Shown piece after piece: positions 15,172-23,201 of a stretch of DNA of 64,000 nt (its first letter is position 1; each line of letters begins with the position of its first letter). The translations under genes and the position numbers were made by a program. The stretch covers positions 62,001 to 126,000 of the forward strand of contig CAKTVQ010000002.1 in NCBI GenBank assembly GCA_934630375.1, read 5' to 3'. Origin of the DNA: an uncultured Collinsella sp. (GTDB lineage Bacteria; Actinomycetota; Coriobacteriia; Coriobacteriales; Coriobacteriaceae). The notes below the pieces were generated by a model. The model did no database searches and was not told where the DNA came from. It saw nothing but the letters and a program-made list of their open reading frames with translations.

Positions 15172-15936
15172 TTACGCGAGTGCCTGCGCGCGAATCGCCG
15201 CGCCGATGGCGCCGGCAAAACGGGCTTCGGGCGAGGTGGTCACCGGCGAGCCCAGCAGCGCTCCCAGCCGCTCCACAACGTAAGCGTTCTCGCAGAGACC
15301 GCCGGTCAGGTAGTACGGGGCGCCCGCTGCCTGTCCGGCCATAGTCGCCACGCGCGACACGACGCTTTCGATCACACCGCGCGCGATGTTCTCGCGCGGC
15401 TCACCGCGACCGATCAGGCTAATGACCTCGCTTTCGGCAAACACCGTACACATGCTGCTGATCTTGGTCGGCTCGCCGGAGCGGGCAAGGTCGGCCATCT
15501 GCTGCTGAGAAATACCCAGACGATCGGCCATGATCTCCAAAAAGCGCCCCGTACCGGCAGCGCACTTGTCGTTCATGGCAAACTTGGCCACGCGGCCGCC
15601 TTTAAGTTGGATGACCTTGGTGTCCTGGCCGCCCACGTCGATCACGGTGCCGTGGTCGCCAAAGAGCGCCACAGCGCCGGTGCCATGGCAGGTGATCTCG
15701 GTCACGACCTTGTGCGCATAGGGCACGGCGACACGGCCGTAACCGGTCGCGACCACACGCACGTCGTCGGCCGCCACGTCGTAGCCGGCCGAAGCAAGCT
15801 CTGCGCGCAGGCGCTCGGCCGCATCGACCGACGAATACCCCGTCGGCATAACGCAAGTCCACGCAATGGCGCCCCCAGCATCCACAGCCGCAGCTTTTGC
15901 GGCCGTCGAGCCAATGTCGATACCAATGCCAACCAC
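15172..15936 (-). CDS. Acyl-CoA dehydratase activase / double-cubane reductase activator (ASKHA ATPase)
   Basis: The 254-residue ASKHA protein carries GIDIGSTAAKAA (phosphate loop), DVGGQDTKVI and the two cysteines of the subunit-bridging [4Fe-4S] cluster in NDKCAAGTGRFLE and SSMCTVFAESE. Members (HgdC, BcrA/D, YjiL) hydrolyse ATP to push an electron into a HgdB-like partner at very low potential. Two such partners lie upstream in the same gene string (17568-20168). The SD is AGGAGG. The gene is separated from the TDT transporter only by a perfect 29-bp palindrome. Confidence 0.9.
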   Translation of the reverse strand: MVGIGIDIGSTAAKAAAVDAGGAIAWTCVMPTGYSSVDAAERLRAELASAGYDVAADDVRVVATGYGRVAVPYAHKVVTEITCHGTGAVALFGDHGTVIDVGGQDTKVIQLKGGRVAKFAMNDKCAAGTGRFLEIMADRLGISQQQMADLARSGEPTKISSMCTVFAESEVISLIGRGEPRENIARGVIESVVSRVATMAGQAAGAPYYLTGGLCENAYVVERLGALLGSPVTTSPEARFAGAIGAAIRAQALA

Positions 15937-15951
15937 GGCATCCTCCTTACA

Positions 15952-15980
15952 TGTGACAAAGGGACAGTCCCTTTGTCACA
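15952..15980. repeat. Palindrome family A, copy 1
   Basis: TGTGACAAAGGGA and TCCCTTTGTCACA flank three bases, giving a perfect 13-bp stem between two co-directional genes. A nearly identical palindrome lies at 29205-29235 and a decayed relative at 17534-17560. There is no T-run next to it, so it is not an obvious terminator. Confidence 0.85.
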
Positions 15981-15984
15981 TTCG

Positions 15985-16911
15985 TTAGGCATTCAAAAAT
16001 GCAAGATAACGCACGCAGGTATAGACAACCAGAATAGCCGCAATCACCGTCTCGACAAGCACGACGGGAGCGAGCCACGGCTGAGGCGTCCCCATATTCA
16101 TGAGGCAGGCGGCCGTCATCTTGGATGCGATGGCACTGATTACAAAGGGGAAGGTAAACGCCGCATAGCTGGGATAAAACGGAAGCGTGAGGCAATGAAC
16201 CAGCTGAACCAAGGCAAACAGATAGATGACCGTCGCAACGGCGAACATCGCCAACAAAAAGACCTGGCTCTTGGGCATGATAGATTGCACGTAACCAGCG
16301 AGGCACAGGCTCATAGGCGCGGCGTAAATGCAGATGAGCGGTTTGGCGGGATCTGGCACATCGGGCAGCTTGACATACCTCATGGTCACCAGAATAAACA
16401 GCGCCACAAAGCTAACCAGGCCAAACCAAAACGCGATGACACCTAAAACCGTAGCTTCATACACGGGCGCAGTAACTGCCGCGACCGCAATGCCAACATA
16501 CACAATGTAATAGCTGGCAAAAACGGCCTTGAGCTCGAGCTTCGCCATGAACTTAACCGAAAAGTACACCATCAACGCGACATGAAGCGCAATCGCAATG
16601 ACCCACGCCACAAATGCCACGTCCGCTACACCGAGGTACCCTTTGATATAGGTCGAAAGCAGCATGAGCGCCATCGAGAAGGTGCCAGAAACGCTTGCCA
16701 TAATCGGGTTCGCCATATCCTCGGCAAACAGTTTGGGGAAGGCGATGACTTTGACGACAAACAGCAGTAGAAACAGGGCCGAAACCACACCGCAGATCAT
16801 GCGCAGCGTCTCGGAATAGGTCTGCAAAAGATTGCCCAGGGCCGCGCAACCCAACGCGACGCCGCAAATCGGAACAGGGATTTTCTTAATCATATCCATA
16901 TGGATAGGCAT
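15985..16911 (-). CDS. TDT (TehA/SLAC1-like) membrane transporter
   Basis: The 308-residue protein is almost entirely hydrophobic, with about ten membrane segments from IPVPICGVALGCAALGNLL onward. This is the pattern of the tellurite-resistance/dicarboxylate transporter family, which includes TehA, sulfite exporters and SLAC1 anion channels. The ATG at 16911 has SD GAGG 5 nt upstream; ATGs further upstream would extend into the spacer without an SD. It lies inside the selenium/redox string between a C_GCAxxG_C_C gene and the activase. An anion such as sulfite, selenite or a small organic acid is a reasonable substrate guess, not more. Confidence 0.8.
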   Translation of the reverse strand: MPIHMDMIKKIPVPICGVALGCAALGNLLQTYSETLRMICGVVSALFLLLFVVKVIAFPKLFAEDMANPIMASVSGTFSMALMLLSTYIKGYLGVADVAFVAWVIAIALHVALMVYFSVKFMAKLELKAVFASYYIVYVGIAVAAVTAPVYEATVLGVIAFWFGLVSFVALFILVTMRYVKLPDVPDPAKPLICIYAAPMSLCLAGYVQSIMPKSQVFLLAMFAVATVIYLFALVQLVHCLTLPFYPSYAAFTFPFVISAIASKMTAACLMNMGTPQPWLAPVVLVETVIAAILVVYTCVRYLAFLNA

Positions 16912-16966
16912 CCTAACCTCGTTGGTTTTCATATGTCGGGCAAAACACCTTGCCAGGCACCTGTTG

Positions 16967-17512
16967 CTATATTTCGATATCGGCAACTTTACGGCGCGGA
17001 GCCGGCTCGTCGACTTCGTCCAAATTCTTCAGGCCGCACTCGCGACACACCATCTGAGCCACCTTCCATGCGCATAGACCCGTGTAGTAAATGCACTGCT
17101 CTTTATGCTCACCGCGGCCCATATCAAATTCCTTCGTCAAGATACGGCAGCAAATAGCATGCTTACCGTTGTTCTCGCGAAACCAATCGTGCAGCTCGTG
17201 AGTGAGCTGCATCGACTTGACTGATTTTGGATTGGTCGGGCCGTCCTGCTCCGTGCGTCCAAACAGCATTCCAAACGCCAGAATTCCGCCATTGAAGGCA
17301 CCGCACGCGCAGCCGGACTTGCCGGCGCCCACCGACATGCCAGATGCCATGGCCACGACTGAATCGGGCACATCCAGCTCGAGCATCTGCTTCATGGTGT
17401 AGACAAGCGACTCACAGCAGTAATAGCCTTTTTTGAAGTTAGCCTCAGCAGCTCGTTGCACAGCACGAGGGCTCAGCTCGGATACGCCAATTACAACATT
17501 GGGTTCAACCAT
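16967..17512 (-). CDS. C_GCAxxG_C_C family protein (putative redox protein)
   Basis: The 181-residue protein shows the family pattern: YYCCESLVYTM, then SGCACGAFNGGILAFG, then a C-terminal half with CCRILT, EQCIYYTGLCAWK and MVCRECGL, about twelve cysteines in all. The family is common in anaerobes and is assumed to bind an Fe-S cluster or undergo disulfide chemistry; no activity is established. The ATG at 17512 has SD GGAAGG; the longer frame upstream has no support. It lies directly downstream of the HgdB-like pair, suggesting an electron carrier or accessory role. A shorter paralogue occurs at 33184-33630. Confidence 0.8.
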   Translation of the reverse strand: MVEPNVVIGVSELSPRAVQRAAEANFKKGYYCCESLVYTMKQMLELDVPDSVVAMASGMSVGAGKSGCACGAFNGGILAFGMLFGRTEQDGPTNPKSVKSMQLTHELHDWFRENNGKHAICCRILTKEFDMGRGEHKEQCIYYTGLCAWKVAQMVCRECGLKNLDEVDEPAPRRKVADIEI

Positions 17513-17533
17513 TTCTTTTCCTTCCAATTCAAC

Positions 17534-17560
17534 GTGACAAAGGAACTGTCCCTTCGCCGC
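17534..17560. repeat. Palindrome family A, degenerate copy 2
   Basis: The spacer between the HgdB-like gene and the C_GCAxxG_C_C gene contains GTGACAAAGGAACTGTCCCTT, clearly related to the perfect palindromes at 15952 and 29205, but its right arm has decayed. Confidence 0.6.
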
Positions 17561-17567
17561 ATTTGTC

Positions 17568-18731
17568 CTACAGAGTCTCGATAAAGGCGGCGATGCGCGT
17601 CTCGATCTGGCCCATATCACCGTTGCTGTAGTCGGTCTCGATCTTCATGTACGGAATGCCCGCACCTTCGACGGCCTCCTGCATGCGAGCGCTCTCAACG
17701 TTGAAGGTGTGGCATGCCTGCAGCACGTTTTCCACCACACCATCCACGTGGTACTTCTCGCACATGGCCAAGGTGTTTTCCATGCGGCCGTCGTTGGGCG
17801 TCATGACCGAGCAGTTGATGTCCAGGTAGCGATCGGCAATGGCGCGCAGAATATCGGGCGCGTCGGGGTCAATCATCATGGCAGCCGTGCGCTCGCCCGA
17901 GCAGTCGTCCATGCACACGACCACGCCGCCGTTGGACTCGATGGTGCGGCCGATCTTGTTGATCACGCCGCCCACCGGGCAGCCGGTAATGAGGATGCGC
18001 TTGGTATCCGCCGCAACGGGGCGCTCGCCCGCGTCGTAAGCCTCGCGCAGGGCAGCGACCTTCTGCTCCAGCTGCTGCGTATAGGCCTCGATATCAAAGC
18101 TAAACGTACCGGCGAACATGGTGCTCATCAGGTCGACGCCGCTCATAGCCGCCGGCTGGTTGGCCTGCAGCGCAAACATCTCGAGCTGGGCGGCGCGCAG
18201 GCGGTTGCGACGACGCACGGCAGCGCGCAGGTCGTCATCGGTAATCGTAATACCGTAGAAGTTCTCGAGCTCCTCCTTGAGCAGGCGACACTCCTCGTAC
18301 CAGCCCTCGCGCTCGTAGACACGGTCACGGCTCTGCGGCAGATGCAGAATGTACGTGCGCTTGAGCTCATTGAGCAGCTCGTACATCTTCTTCTTGCCGT
18401 CGCAGGTGGTCTCGCCGATGATCATGTCGCTAAAGTACGTAAACGGGCACTTTTGCGAGTAGGCAAAGCCGTAGGTCGACTTGATGAGCGGGCACAGGTT
18501 TGCCGGCAGCACCTTCTCGGCCTCGGGAATCACCTCGTCGGACGTACCGCACAGGGCGACGCTTGCAGCCCCCGCGGCATCGATAATCTCGAGCGGCGTA
18601 TAGCTGCACAAAAAGCCGACCAGGCGATTGCCGGCCTGCTTGTAGTCCTTAACGCGAATAAACGCCGCCTTGCGCTGCTCGTTGAACTCCTCAAACGTGC
18701 GCGGCAACGGCTGCTCCTCGATATCGGCCAT
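17568..18731 (-). CDS. 2-hydroxyacyl-CoA dehydratase/HgdB-like (double-cubane family) protein, second copy
   Basis: The 387-residue protein is homologous to HgdB, BcrB/C and YjiM. Cysteine motifs shared with its upstream neighbour are [37 protein letters not shown] and [12 protein letters not shown]. Family members hold [4Fe-4S] or [8Fe-9S] double-cubane clusters and accept an electron from the ASKHA activase to reduce difficult substrates. The ATG at 18731 (MADIEEQ) has SD AGGGAG; nine codons upstream are less likely. No CoA-transferase or dehydrogenase gene is nearby, so a classical amino-acid fermentation dehydratase is less likely than a stand-alone reductase, but this cannot be settled from sequence. 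Confidence 0.85.
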   Translation of the reverse strand: MADIEEQPLPRTFEEFNEQRKAAFIRVKDYKQAGNRLVGFLCSYTPLEIIDAAGAASVALCGTSDEVIPEAEKVLPANLCPLIKSTYGFAYSQKCPFTYFSDMIIGETTCDGKKKMYELLNELKRTYILHLPQSRDRVYEREGWYEECRLLKEELENFYGITITDDDLRAAVRRRNRLRAAQLEMFALQANQPAAMSGVDLMSTMFAGTFSFDIEAYTQQLEQKVAALREAYDAGERPVAADTKRILITGCPVGGVINKIGRTIESNGGVVVCMDDCSGERTAAMMIDPDAPDILRAIADRYLDINCSVMTPNDGRMENTLAMCEKYHVDGVVENVLQACHTFNVESARMQEAVEGAGIPYMKIETDYSNGDMGQIETRIAAFIETL

Positions 18732-18777
18732 GTAGCTCCCTAAAAGAAAAAAAGACAAGAAATTCGACTACGGAGAC

Positions 18778-18878
18778 GGCTTTCCCAGGTGCCCGAGGTT
18801 GCCGTGAAAGAGGAGCGCCGCGTACTTTGGTACGCAGGCGACGGTTTGAACGGCAAGATCGGGTGCCTGGGGAAGCCG
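18778..18878. repeat. Nested 101-bp palindrome between the two HgdB-like genes
   Basis: Outer arms CGGCTTTCCCAGGTGCCCGA and TCGGGTGCCTGGGGAAGCCG pair with a few G-U type mismatches. Inside are an ACGGCAA/TTGCCGT stem and a perfect GCGTAC-TTTG-GTACGC hairpin. The whole spacer between the two paralogous genes is therefore self-complementary. On the minus strand it is followed by a T-rich stretch before the next SD, so it may act as a partial terminator or as an mRNA-stabilising structure. Confidence 0.75.
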
Positions 18879-18884
18879 CGCGGC

Positions 18885-20168
18885 TTAGATCGTCTCCAAG
18901 AAGGCCTCAATACGGGTCTGCAGCTGGCCTGCGTCCTCGCCGGCGTAATCGGTCGTAATGTGCATAAAGGGAATACCGGCCTCTTCGGCGGCCTTCTCCA
19001 CGGCGAAGGACTCCATCTCGTAGAGCGTGCAGAACTGCAGCGCCACGTCGACGATGCCGTCGGCATGCAGGTCGCGCGCCATCTGGACGATGTCCTTCAT
19101 GCGCTGGTCGTTGGGGGTAAAGACGGCGCAGTTGATCTTAAAGTAGCGCTCGGCGATAGCATCGAGCATCTCGTCGACCGTCTCTCCGGACTCGTCGACC
19201 AGGTCCTTGTAGTAACGCGAACCCGTGCAGGACTCCTCTCCCACCACAACGCCGCCAGCCTTCTCGATCAGGTTGAACAGCTTCCAGTTGGGCACGGCCA
19301 TGGGCGTACCGGTATACAGGATGCGCTTGGTGCCCTTGGGCGCCACGCCCTCACCGTTGGCGGCGCGTTCCTCGCACTCGGCAGCCATGTCGTTGATGGC
19401 GCCGGTCAGACGCGGCGTGTCGTCCATAAAGGCAGCCTGCACGGTCAGCAGGCTATCGAGGCCGCTGATGGGCGCCGGGTCGGCGGCACGGGTCGCAGCC
19501 AGACGCTGCAGGGCGCGGCGCTTCTCGTTAACGGCGTGGATGGCAGCCTTCAGGCGCTCGGGCGTGATCTTGACGCCGCACTCTTCCTCGATCTTGGCAG
19601 CGAGCTTTTTGACCTCGGCCTTCCAGGTCACGAGCGTCGACTCGTCGTGCACGTTGGGGATATCCATGACGTACATGTTCTTTTGCGTGGCAAAGAACTC
19701 ATAGGCCTTCTTCTTGCCGTCGCAGGTGTTCTCGCCGACCACCAAGTCGCTCGACTCGATGTAGGGGCAGACCTCGCCCAGCTTAAAGCCGGCAAAGCTC
19801 TTAATGAGCGGGCAGGTGTTGCGCGGCAGATGCTCCTCGACCTTATCCGTTGCCCAATCGGCGCCAGAGCACAGGCCTACAGGAATGCCGTCGCAGGCAA
19901 GCACGATCTCCTCGGGCACGTAGACGCAGAACGAGCCGACGATCTTGGTGGCCTCGCCGGCCTCCTTCTTATCCAGCATCTCCTTAATGCGGCCGCTGTG
20001 GATATTGGTGGCGACAAAATCCAGGTAGGACGTGGACTTGGGGCGATTATTCTGCGTCAGGAACATATCCCCGTACATCTGGCCCACGGCACCCAGCAGC
20101 ATGTCGTGGTCGGCAAGATTCATGCCGAGGCTCTCCCACATCGGATGGAAATCGAATTCTTCAGCCAT
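18885..20168 (-). CDS. 2-hydroxyacyl-CoA dehydratase/HgdB-like (double-cubane family) protein, first copy
   Basis: The 427-residue paralogue of the next gene has an N-terminal extension of about 60 residues (MAEEFDFHPMWESLGM). Conserved cysteines are in GSFCVYVPEE, NTCPLIKSF, EVCPYIESSD, NTCDGKKKAYE, ESCTGSRYY, INCAVFTPND and LQFCTLYEME. Family role: the cluster-bearing component reduced by an ATP-hydrolysing activase, here encoded at 15172-15936. The SD GAGGGG lies about 8 nt before the ATG. It is the first gene of the long minus-strand string. Two adjacent copies could form a heterodimer like HgdAB, or two separate reductases. Confidence 0.85.
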   Translation of the reverse strand: MAEEFDFHPMWESLGMNLADHDMLLGAVGQMYGDMFLTQNNRPKSTSYLDFVATNIHSGRIKEMLDKKEAGEATKIVGSFCVYVPEEIVLACDGIPVGLCSGADWATDKVEEHLPRNTCPLIKSFAGFKLGEVCPYIESSDLVVGENTCDGKKKAYEFFATQKNMYVMDIPNVHDESTLVTWKAEVKKLAAKIEEECGVKITPERLKAAIHAVNEKRRALQRLAATRAADPAPISGLDSLLTVQAAFMDDTPRLTGAINDMAAECEERAANGEGVAPKGTKRILYTGTPMAVPNWKLFNLIEKAGGVVVGEESCTGSRYYKDLVDESGETVDEMLDAIAERYFKINCAVFTPNDQRMKDIVQMARDLHADGIVDVALQFCTLYEMESFAVEKAAEEAGIPFMHITTDYAGEDAGQLQTRIEAFLETI

Positions 20169-20327
20169 GGCGGTTCCCCTCTCGAACCAAAAATGAATAG
20201 CTACGGTATTGCTGCACGGTGGGTGGCGAAAACCCAGCCGTGCTTAAACCCGGAATTTTGGGGAACCTGCTTTGCGGTTGATGATTTAGTTGTGCGTCGT
20301 CTCTCCCGGAGCCGTGAACATACCTGC

Positions 20328-20396
20328 TCATATGCGGCTCCGAGCCATATAGAGGGCGCGCGCGGCAACGCGACGCGAATATGTCTTCTGCGGCAT
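20328..20396 (-). CDS. Possible 22-codon Arg-rich leader peptide upstream of the HgdB-like operon
   Basis: After a strong SD (AAGGAGG) 9 nt upstream, an ATG opens a 22-residue frame, MPQKTYSRRVAARALYMARS then RI, with six arginines. The SD region GAGGGCGCG can pair perfectly with CGCGCCCTC inside the frame. The end of the frame overlaps a second hairpin (CGGAGCCG/CGGCTCCG). The layout suggests a regulatory leader, but the short length gives little statistical support. Confidence 0.35.
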   Translation of the reverse strand: MPQKTYSRRVAARALYMARSRI

Positions 20397-20503
20397 CGAC
20401 GCGCCCTCCTTTTCTCGTCGAAGGTAACTATATCAACGGTCGTCGTCCAGACGAACACCGCCGACACGCGTATGACAGCATTGGGATGCGAGTATCTCGC
20501 TGT

Positions 20504-20521
20504 CTGATAAATAATTATCAG
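20504..20521. promoter_or_regulatory. Candidate operator: CTGATAA-ATAA-TTATCAG
   Basis: A perfect 7-bp inverted repeat lies in an AT-rich patch about 340 bp upstream of the first HgdB-like gene and about 100 bp downstream of modC. The 20169-20616 gap otherwise holds the leader-like ORF and its hairpins, and no other gene that can be supported. The repeat has the size of a dimeric repressor or activator site; the protein that would bind it is not known. Confidence 0.4.
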
Positions 20522-20616
20522 ATTGATAATGTTTTGTCATGCAGAAATCGGCGAACGGCGGACCGTAAGCGTGTCAGACGGTCGAGAAGCTGATCCCGGC
20601 TGTCCAGCACGCCGAG

Positions 20617-21687
20617 CTACCGGCAAACCAGATGGATTCTGCTCGCATCAAAATGCATGCGCAGGGTCTCCCCCGCCTGCGGCAACTCCTCGACAGGCGC
20701 ACTCACCTTGTTGACCTTCCACTGCAGGCGCGTCGGTGCGTCGGCACGTGGCACATCCAGCAGCACCAAGCGCTCAAAACGCGAATCGCTCACGCGGGCC
20801 ACGTGCAGGTCGTAGCTGTTGCGACCACGCTCGGCACGGTTGTCCACATGGAAGTAGCTCGCGCGGATGCCCAGGTACGCCACGTTATCGGGCACCTCGC
20901 GACCAACATTGAAGGTCATGCCCCAATCAAGGGCTTCAACTTCCTGAGGCCCGATCTTGCGCGCGCGGCTCGTGTTCTTGCAGCCCGTCAGGCGCAGCGC
21001 GGCTAAGGTCTGCGGCCGGCGGACCACGTCCTCGACGGAACCGATCTCCTCCACATGCCCGTTGTGCATCACACAGATGCACTCGCACAGACGGCACGCC
21101 TCATCGATATCGTGGCTCACATAGAGCACGGTTCGGTTGCAGACATCGAACAGGTCGAGCATGTTTTGCTCAAGCGCGCTCTTGAGATACGCATCGAGTG
21201 CGCTCATGGGCTCGTCGAACATGAAGATGCCCGGGTGCGCCGCCACCATGCGGGCAAGCGCCACACGCTGCTGCTGGCCGCCCGAAAGTCGCGCGGGATA
21301 GCGGTCGGCAAAGTCGGCCAGGCCAAAGATACCCAAATAGCGTTCGGCAAGCTTTTTGCGCGCTGCGGCGTCGCCGGCATCCTCAACGCCGGCACAAACG
21401 TTATCGGCCACCGTCATATTGGGAAACAGCTGATAGTTTTGGAACAGCAGGGCGCACTTGCGTTCCTGGGGCGACAAGTTGATGCCCGCGGCAGAGTCGA
21501 AGAAGGTCACGCCATTGACGACGATCTTGCCCTCATCGGGCGTCTCCACGCCGGCGATGCAGCGCAAGGTACAGCTCTTACCGCATCCGGAGGCGCCAAG
21601 CAGCGCCACCCGCTCCTCGCCGGCTTCCAGCTGAATGTCGAGGGTAAAGCCGGGATAACGCTTTTTGATATCCAGAACGAGCGACAT
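20617..21687 (-). CDS. modC: Molybdate ABC transporter ATP-binding protein
   Basis: The 356-residue ABC ATPase has Walker A GASGCGKSC, the signature LSGGQQQRVALAR, Walker B GIFMFDEP and the H-loop VSHDID. The last ~100 residues correspond to the C-terminal regulatory part usual in ModC-like importers, though a TOBE motif is not obvious. It energises molybdate (or tungstate) uptake with ModB. It begins immediately after modB (3-nt gap, SD GGAGG inside the modB end), so the genes are surely co-translated. The assignment as molybdate rather than another oxyanion rests on modA/modB and on mog-moeA upstream. Confidence 0.88.
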   Translation of the reverse strand: MSLVLDIKKRYPGFTLDIQLEAGEERVALLGASGCGKSCTLRCIAGVETPDEGKIVVNGVTFFDSAAGINLSPQERKCALLFQNYQLFPNMTVADNVCAGVEDAGDAAARKKLAERYLGIFGLADFADRYPARLSGGQQQRVALARMVAAHPGIFMFDEPMSALDAYLKSALEQNMLDLFDVCNRTVLYVSHDIDEACRLCECICVMHNGHVEEIGSVEDVVRRPQTLAALRLTGCKNTSRARKIGPQEVEALDWGMTFNVGREVPDNVAYLGIRASYFHVDNRAERGRNSYDLHVARVSDSRFERLVLLDVPRADAPTRLQWKVNKVSAPVEELPQAGETLRMHFDASRIHLVCR

Positions 21688-21690
21688 GGC

Positions 21691-23133
21691 TTATCGACCT
21701 CCTTTCGCGACCGCGTCGTCACGCATAAGCTCGGCCAACGCCTCGCGATCGATACGCAGGGCATCGCCACCGACGGGGTCGAGCGAATCGCCCTGCCCAG
21801 CGAGCTCTTTGGCCTGCTTGCGCTCCGCACGGGAAAGACCGCGCTCGCGGTACTTTTGCGAATGCGCCGTGTACATGTTGATGAACAGGATGACCAAAAA
21901 GCTAAAGACGATCACGACGACGACCCAAAAGAGCGCCACCGACGTATTGCCGCCCATCCACTCAAAGTAGATGGCGATGGGAATAGTCTGCGTAATGCCG
22001 GCATAGTTGCCCGCGAAGAACAGGGTGCAGCCAAACTCTCCCATGGCGCGGGCAAAGGCGAGCACCGTGCCGGCGGCAATGGAGGGCCAGCCGAGAGGCA
22101 TCATGAGCTTGGTAAAGATGCGTCGCTCGGACCAGCCCAGCGTGCGCGCTGCATCGAGCATCTGCGTGTCGAGGCTCTCGAAGGCGCCGAGTGCCGTACG
22201 ATAGACGAGCGGGAACGACACCACCACGGCAGAAATCACCGCCGCGGGCCACGTAAAGACAATCGAGATGCCGTGCGCAATCAGCCACTGGCCCACCCCG
22301 GTAGAGCGACCGAACAACATGAGGAGCAAAAAGCCGCAGACCGTGGGCGGCAGCACCATAGGGATGGTAAAGACCGAATCGAGCAGGCCCTTCACGCGGC
22401 TCGTGGTACCCATGGTCTTCCACGCGGCAAACAGGCCCAGCGCAAAGGCAATTACCAAGGCAAGGCCACTCGTTTTAATAGACACCCAAAACGGCCGATA
22501 GTCGATGCCGCCCAAAAAGGAGACCAGAGAGGTCAAGGGCCCCTGTTCATCCTGCAACACGACAGACGACGCTTCTACCATTTGAGCGCTATCAAGCCAA
22601 CGAGCACCACCCTTGGCATCACCCGAGGCAGATGCAATCACCACATAGCGGTCCCCATCCGCACCGCGTTCATCGAAGCCATAGGTATACCCACCGGCAT
22701 CAAACGTTGTTTCCGTCGTAACGTACCAAGGAAGATCCACGTCCTCTAGCTGCGCGCCCCCCATACAGTTTGCGCTGTCGAGCTCACAGACAAGAGCTTT
22801 GAGACCCGATACGAACTCGTTGTCCTGCGGATCCAACCCATACTTTTCGGCCGCTTTGGGCGACATCCACACCACAACGCGATCGGCAGAAGGCGCCACT
22901 ACAAGGTCCGCGTCTTCGTCAACGGGAAACCGGTAGCCCTCGGGCTGGCCCTCCATGGCGCGAGCGGTCCCCTTGGCCAACCGCTCAAAACCATCGATCC
23001 CGTAGGAAAGCCCATGGGCGGTCGCAGCAACCTGGGCCCCGCCCTCAGCATCCCCAGCAAACGCAAATCCCGGCACCCAGCAAAGCACGAGCGTCAAAGC
23101 ACAGGCGACAAAAATGCGGAATCTATTAAGCAC
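21691..23133 (-). CDS. modB: Molybdate ABC permease with a large N-terminal extracytoplasmic domain
   Basis: The C-terminal half (about residues 200-420) is a ModB permease, with LPPTVCGFLLLMLFG and the EAA-type loop DAARTLGWSERRIFTKLMMPLGWPS. Unusually, it is preceded by a signal/anchor segment (FRIFVACALTLVLCWVPGFAFA) and ~170 residues predicted outside the membrane, and is followed by a ~60-residue charged tail. The total is 480 residues against ~230 for ordinary ModB. A GTG at 23133 is chosen because it has SD TTGGAG and gives a proper N-terminus; the longer frame to 23202 would touch the modA stop. The extra domain resembles nothing I recognise and might sense or gate substrate. Confidence 0.85.
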   Translation of the reverse strand: MLNRFRIFVACALTLVLCWVPGFAFAGDAEGGAQVAATAHGLSYGIDGFERLAKGTARAMEGQPEGYRFPVDEDADLVVAPSADRVVVWMSPKAAEKYGLDPQDNEFVSGLKALVCELDSANCMGGAQLEDVDLPWYVTTETTFDAGGYTYGFDERGADGDRYVVIASASGDAKGGARWLDSAQMVEASSVVLQDEQGPLTSLVSFLGGIDYRPFWVSIKTSGLALVIAFALGLFAAWKTMGTTSRVKGLLDSVFTIPMVLPPTVCGFLLLMLFGRSTGVGQWLIAHGISIVFTWPAAVISAVVVSFPLVYRTALGAFESLDTQMLDAARTLGWSERRIFTKLMMPLGWPSIAAGTVLAFARAMGEFGCTLFFAGNYAGITQTIPIAIYFEWMGGNTSVALFWVVVVIVFSFLVILFINMYTAHSQKYRERGLSRAERKQAKELAGQGDSLDPVGGDALRIDREALAELMRDDAVAKGGR

Positions 23134-23201
23134 GAAACGCTCCAAGAGAGGACAAGAACGGGGTGAAACACAAAACGATGGAATTATCGCGCCAAGCCGC
23201 A

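Noticed and set aside
20201-20467. 88-codon minus-strand ORF in the leader of the HgdB-like operon
   Set aside because: No SD, no recognisable features; the region is better explained as a structured leader.
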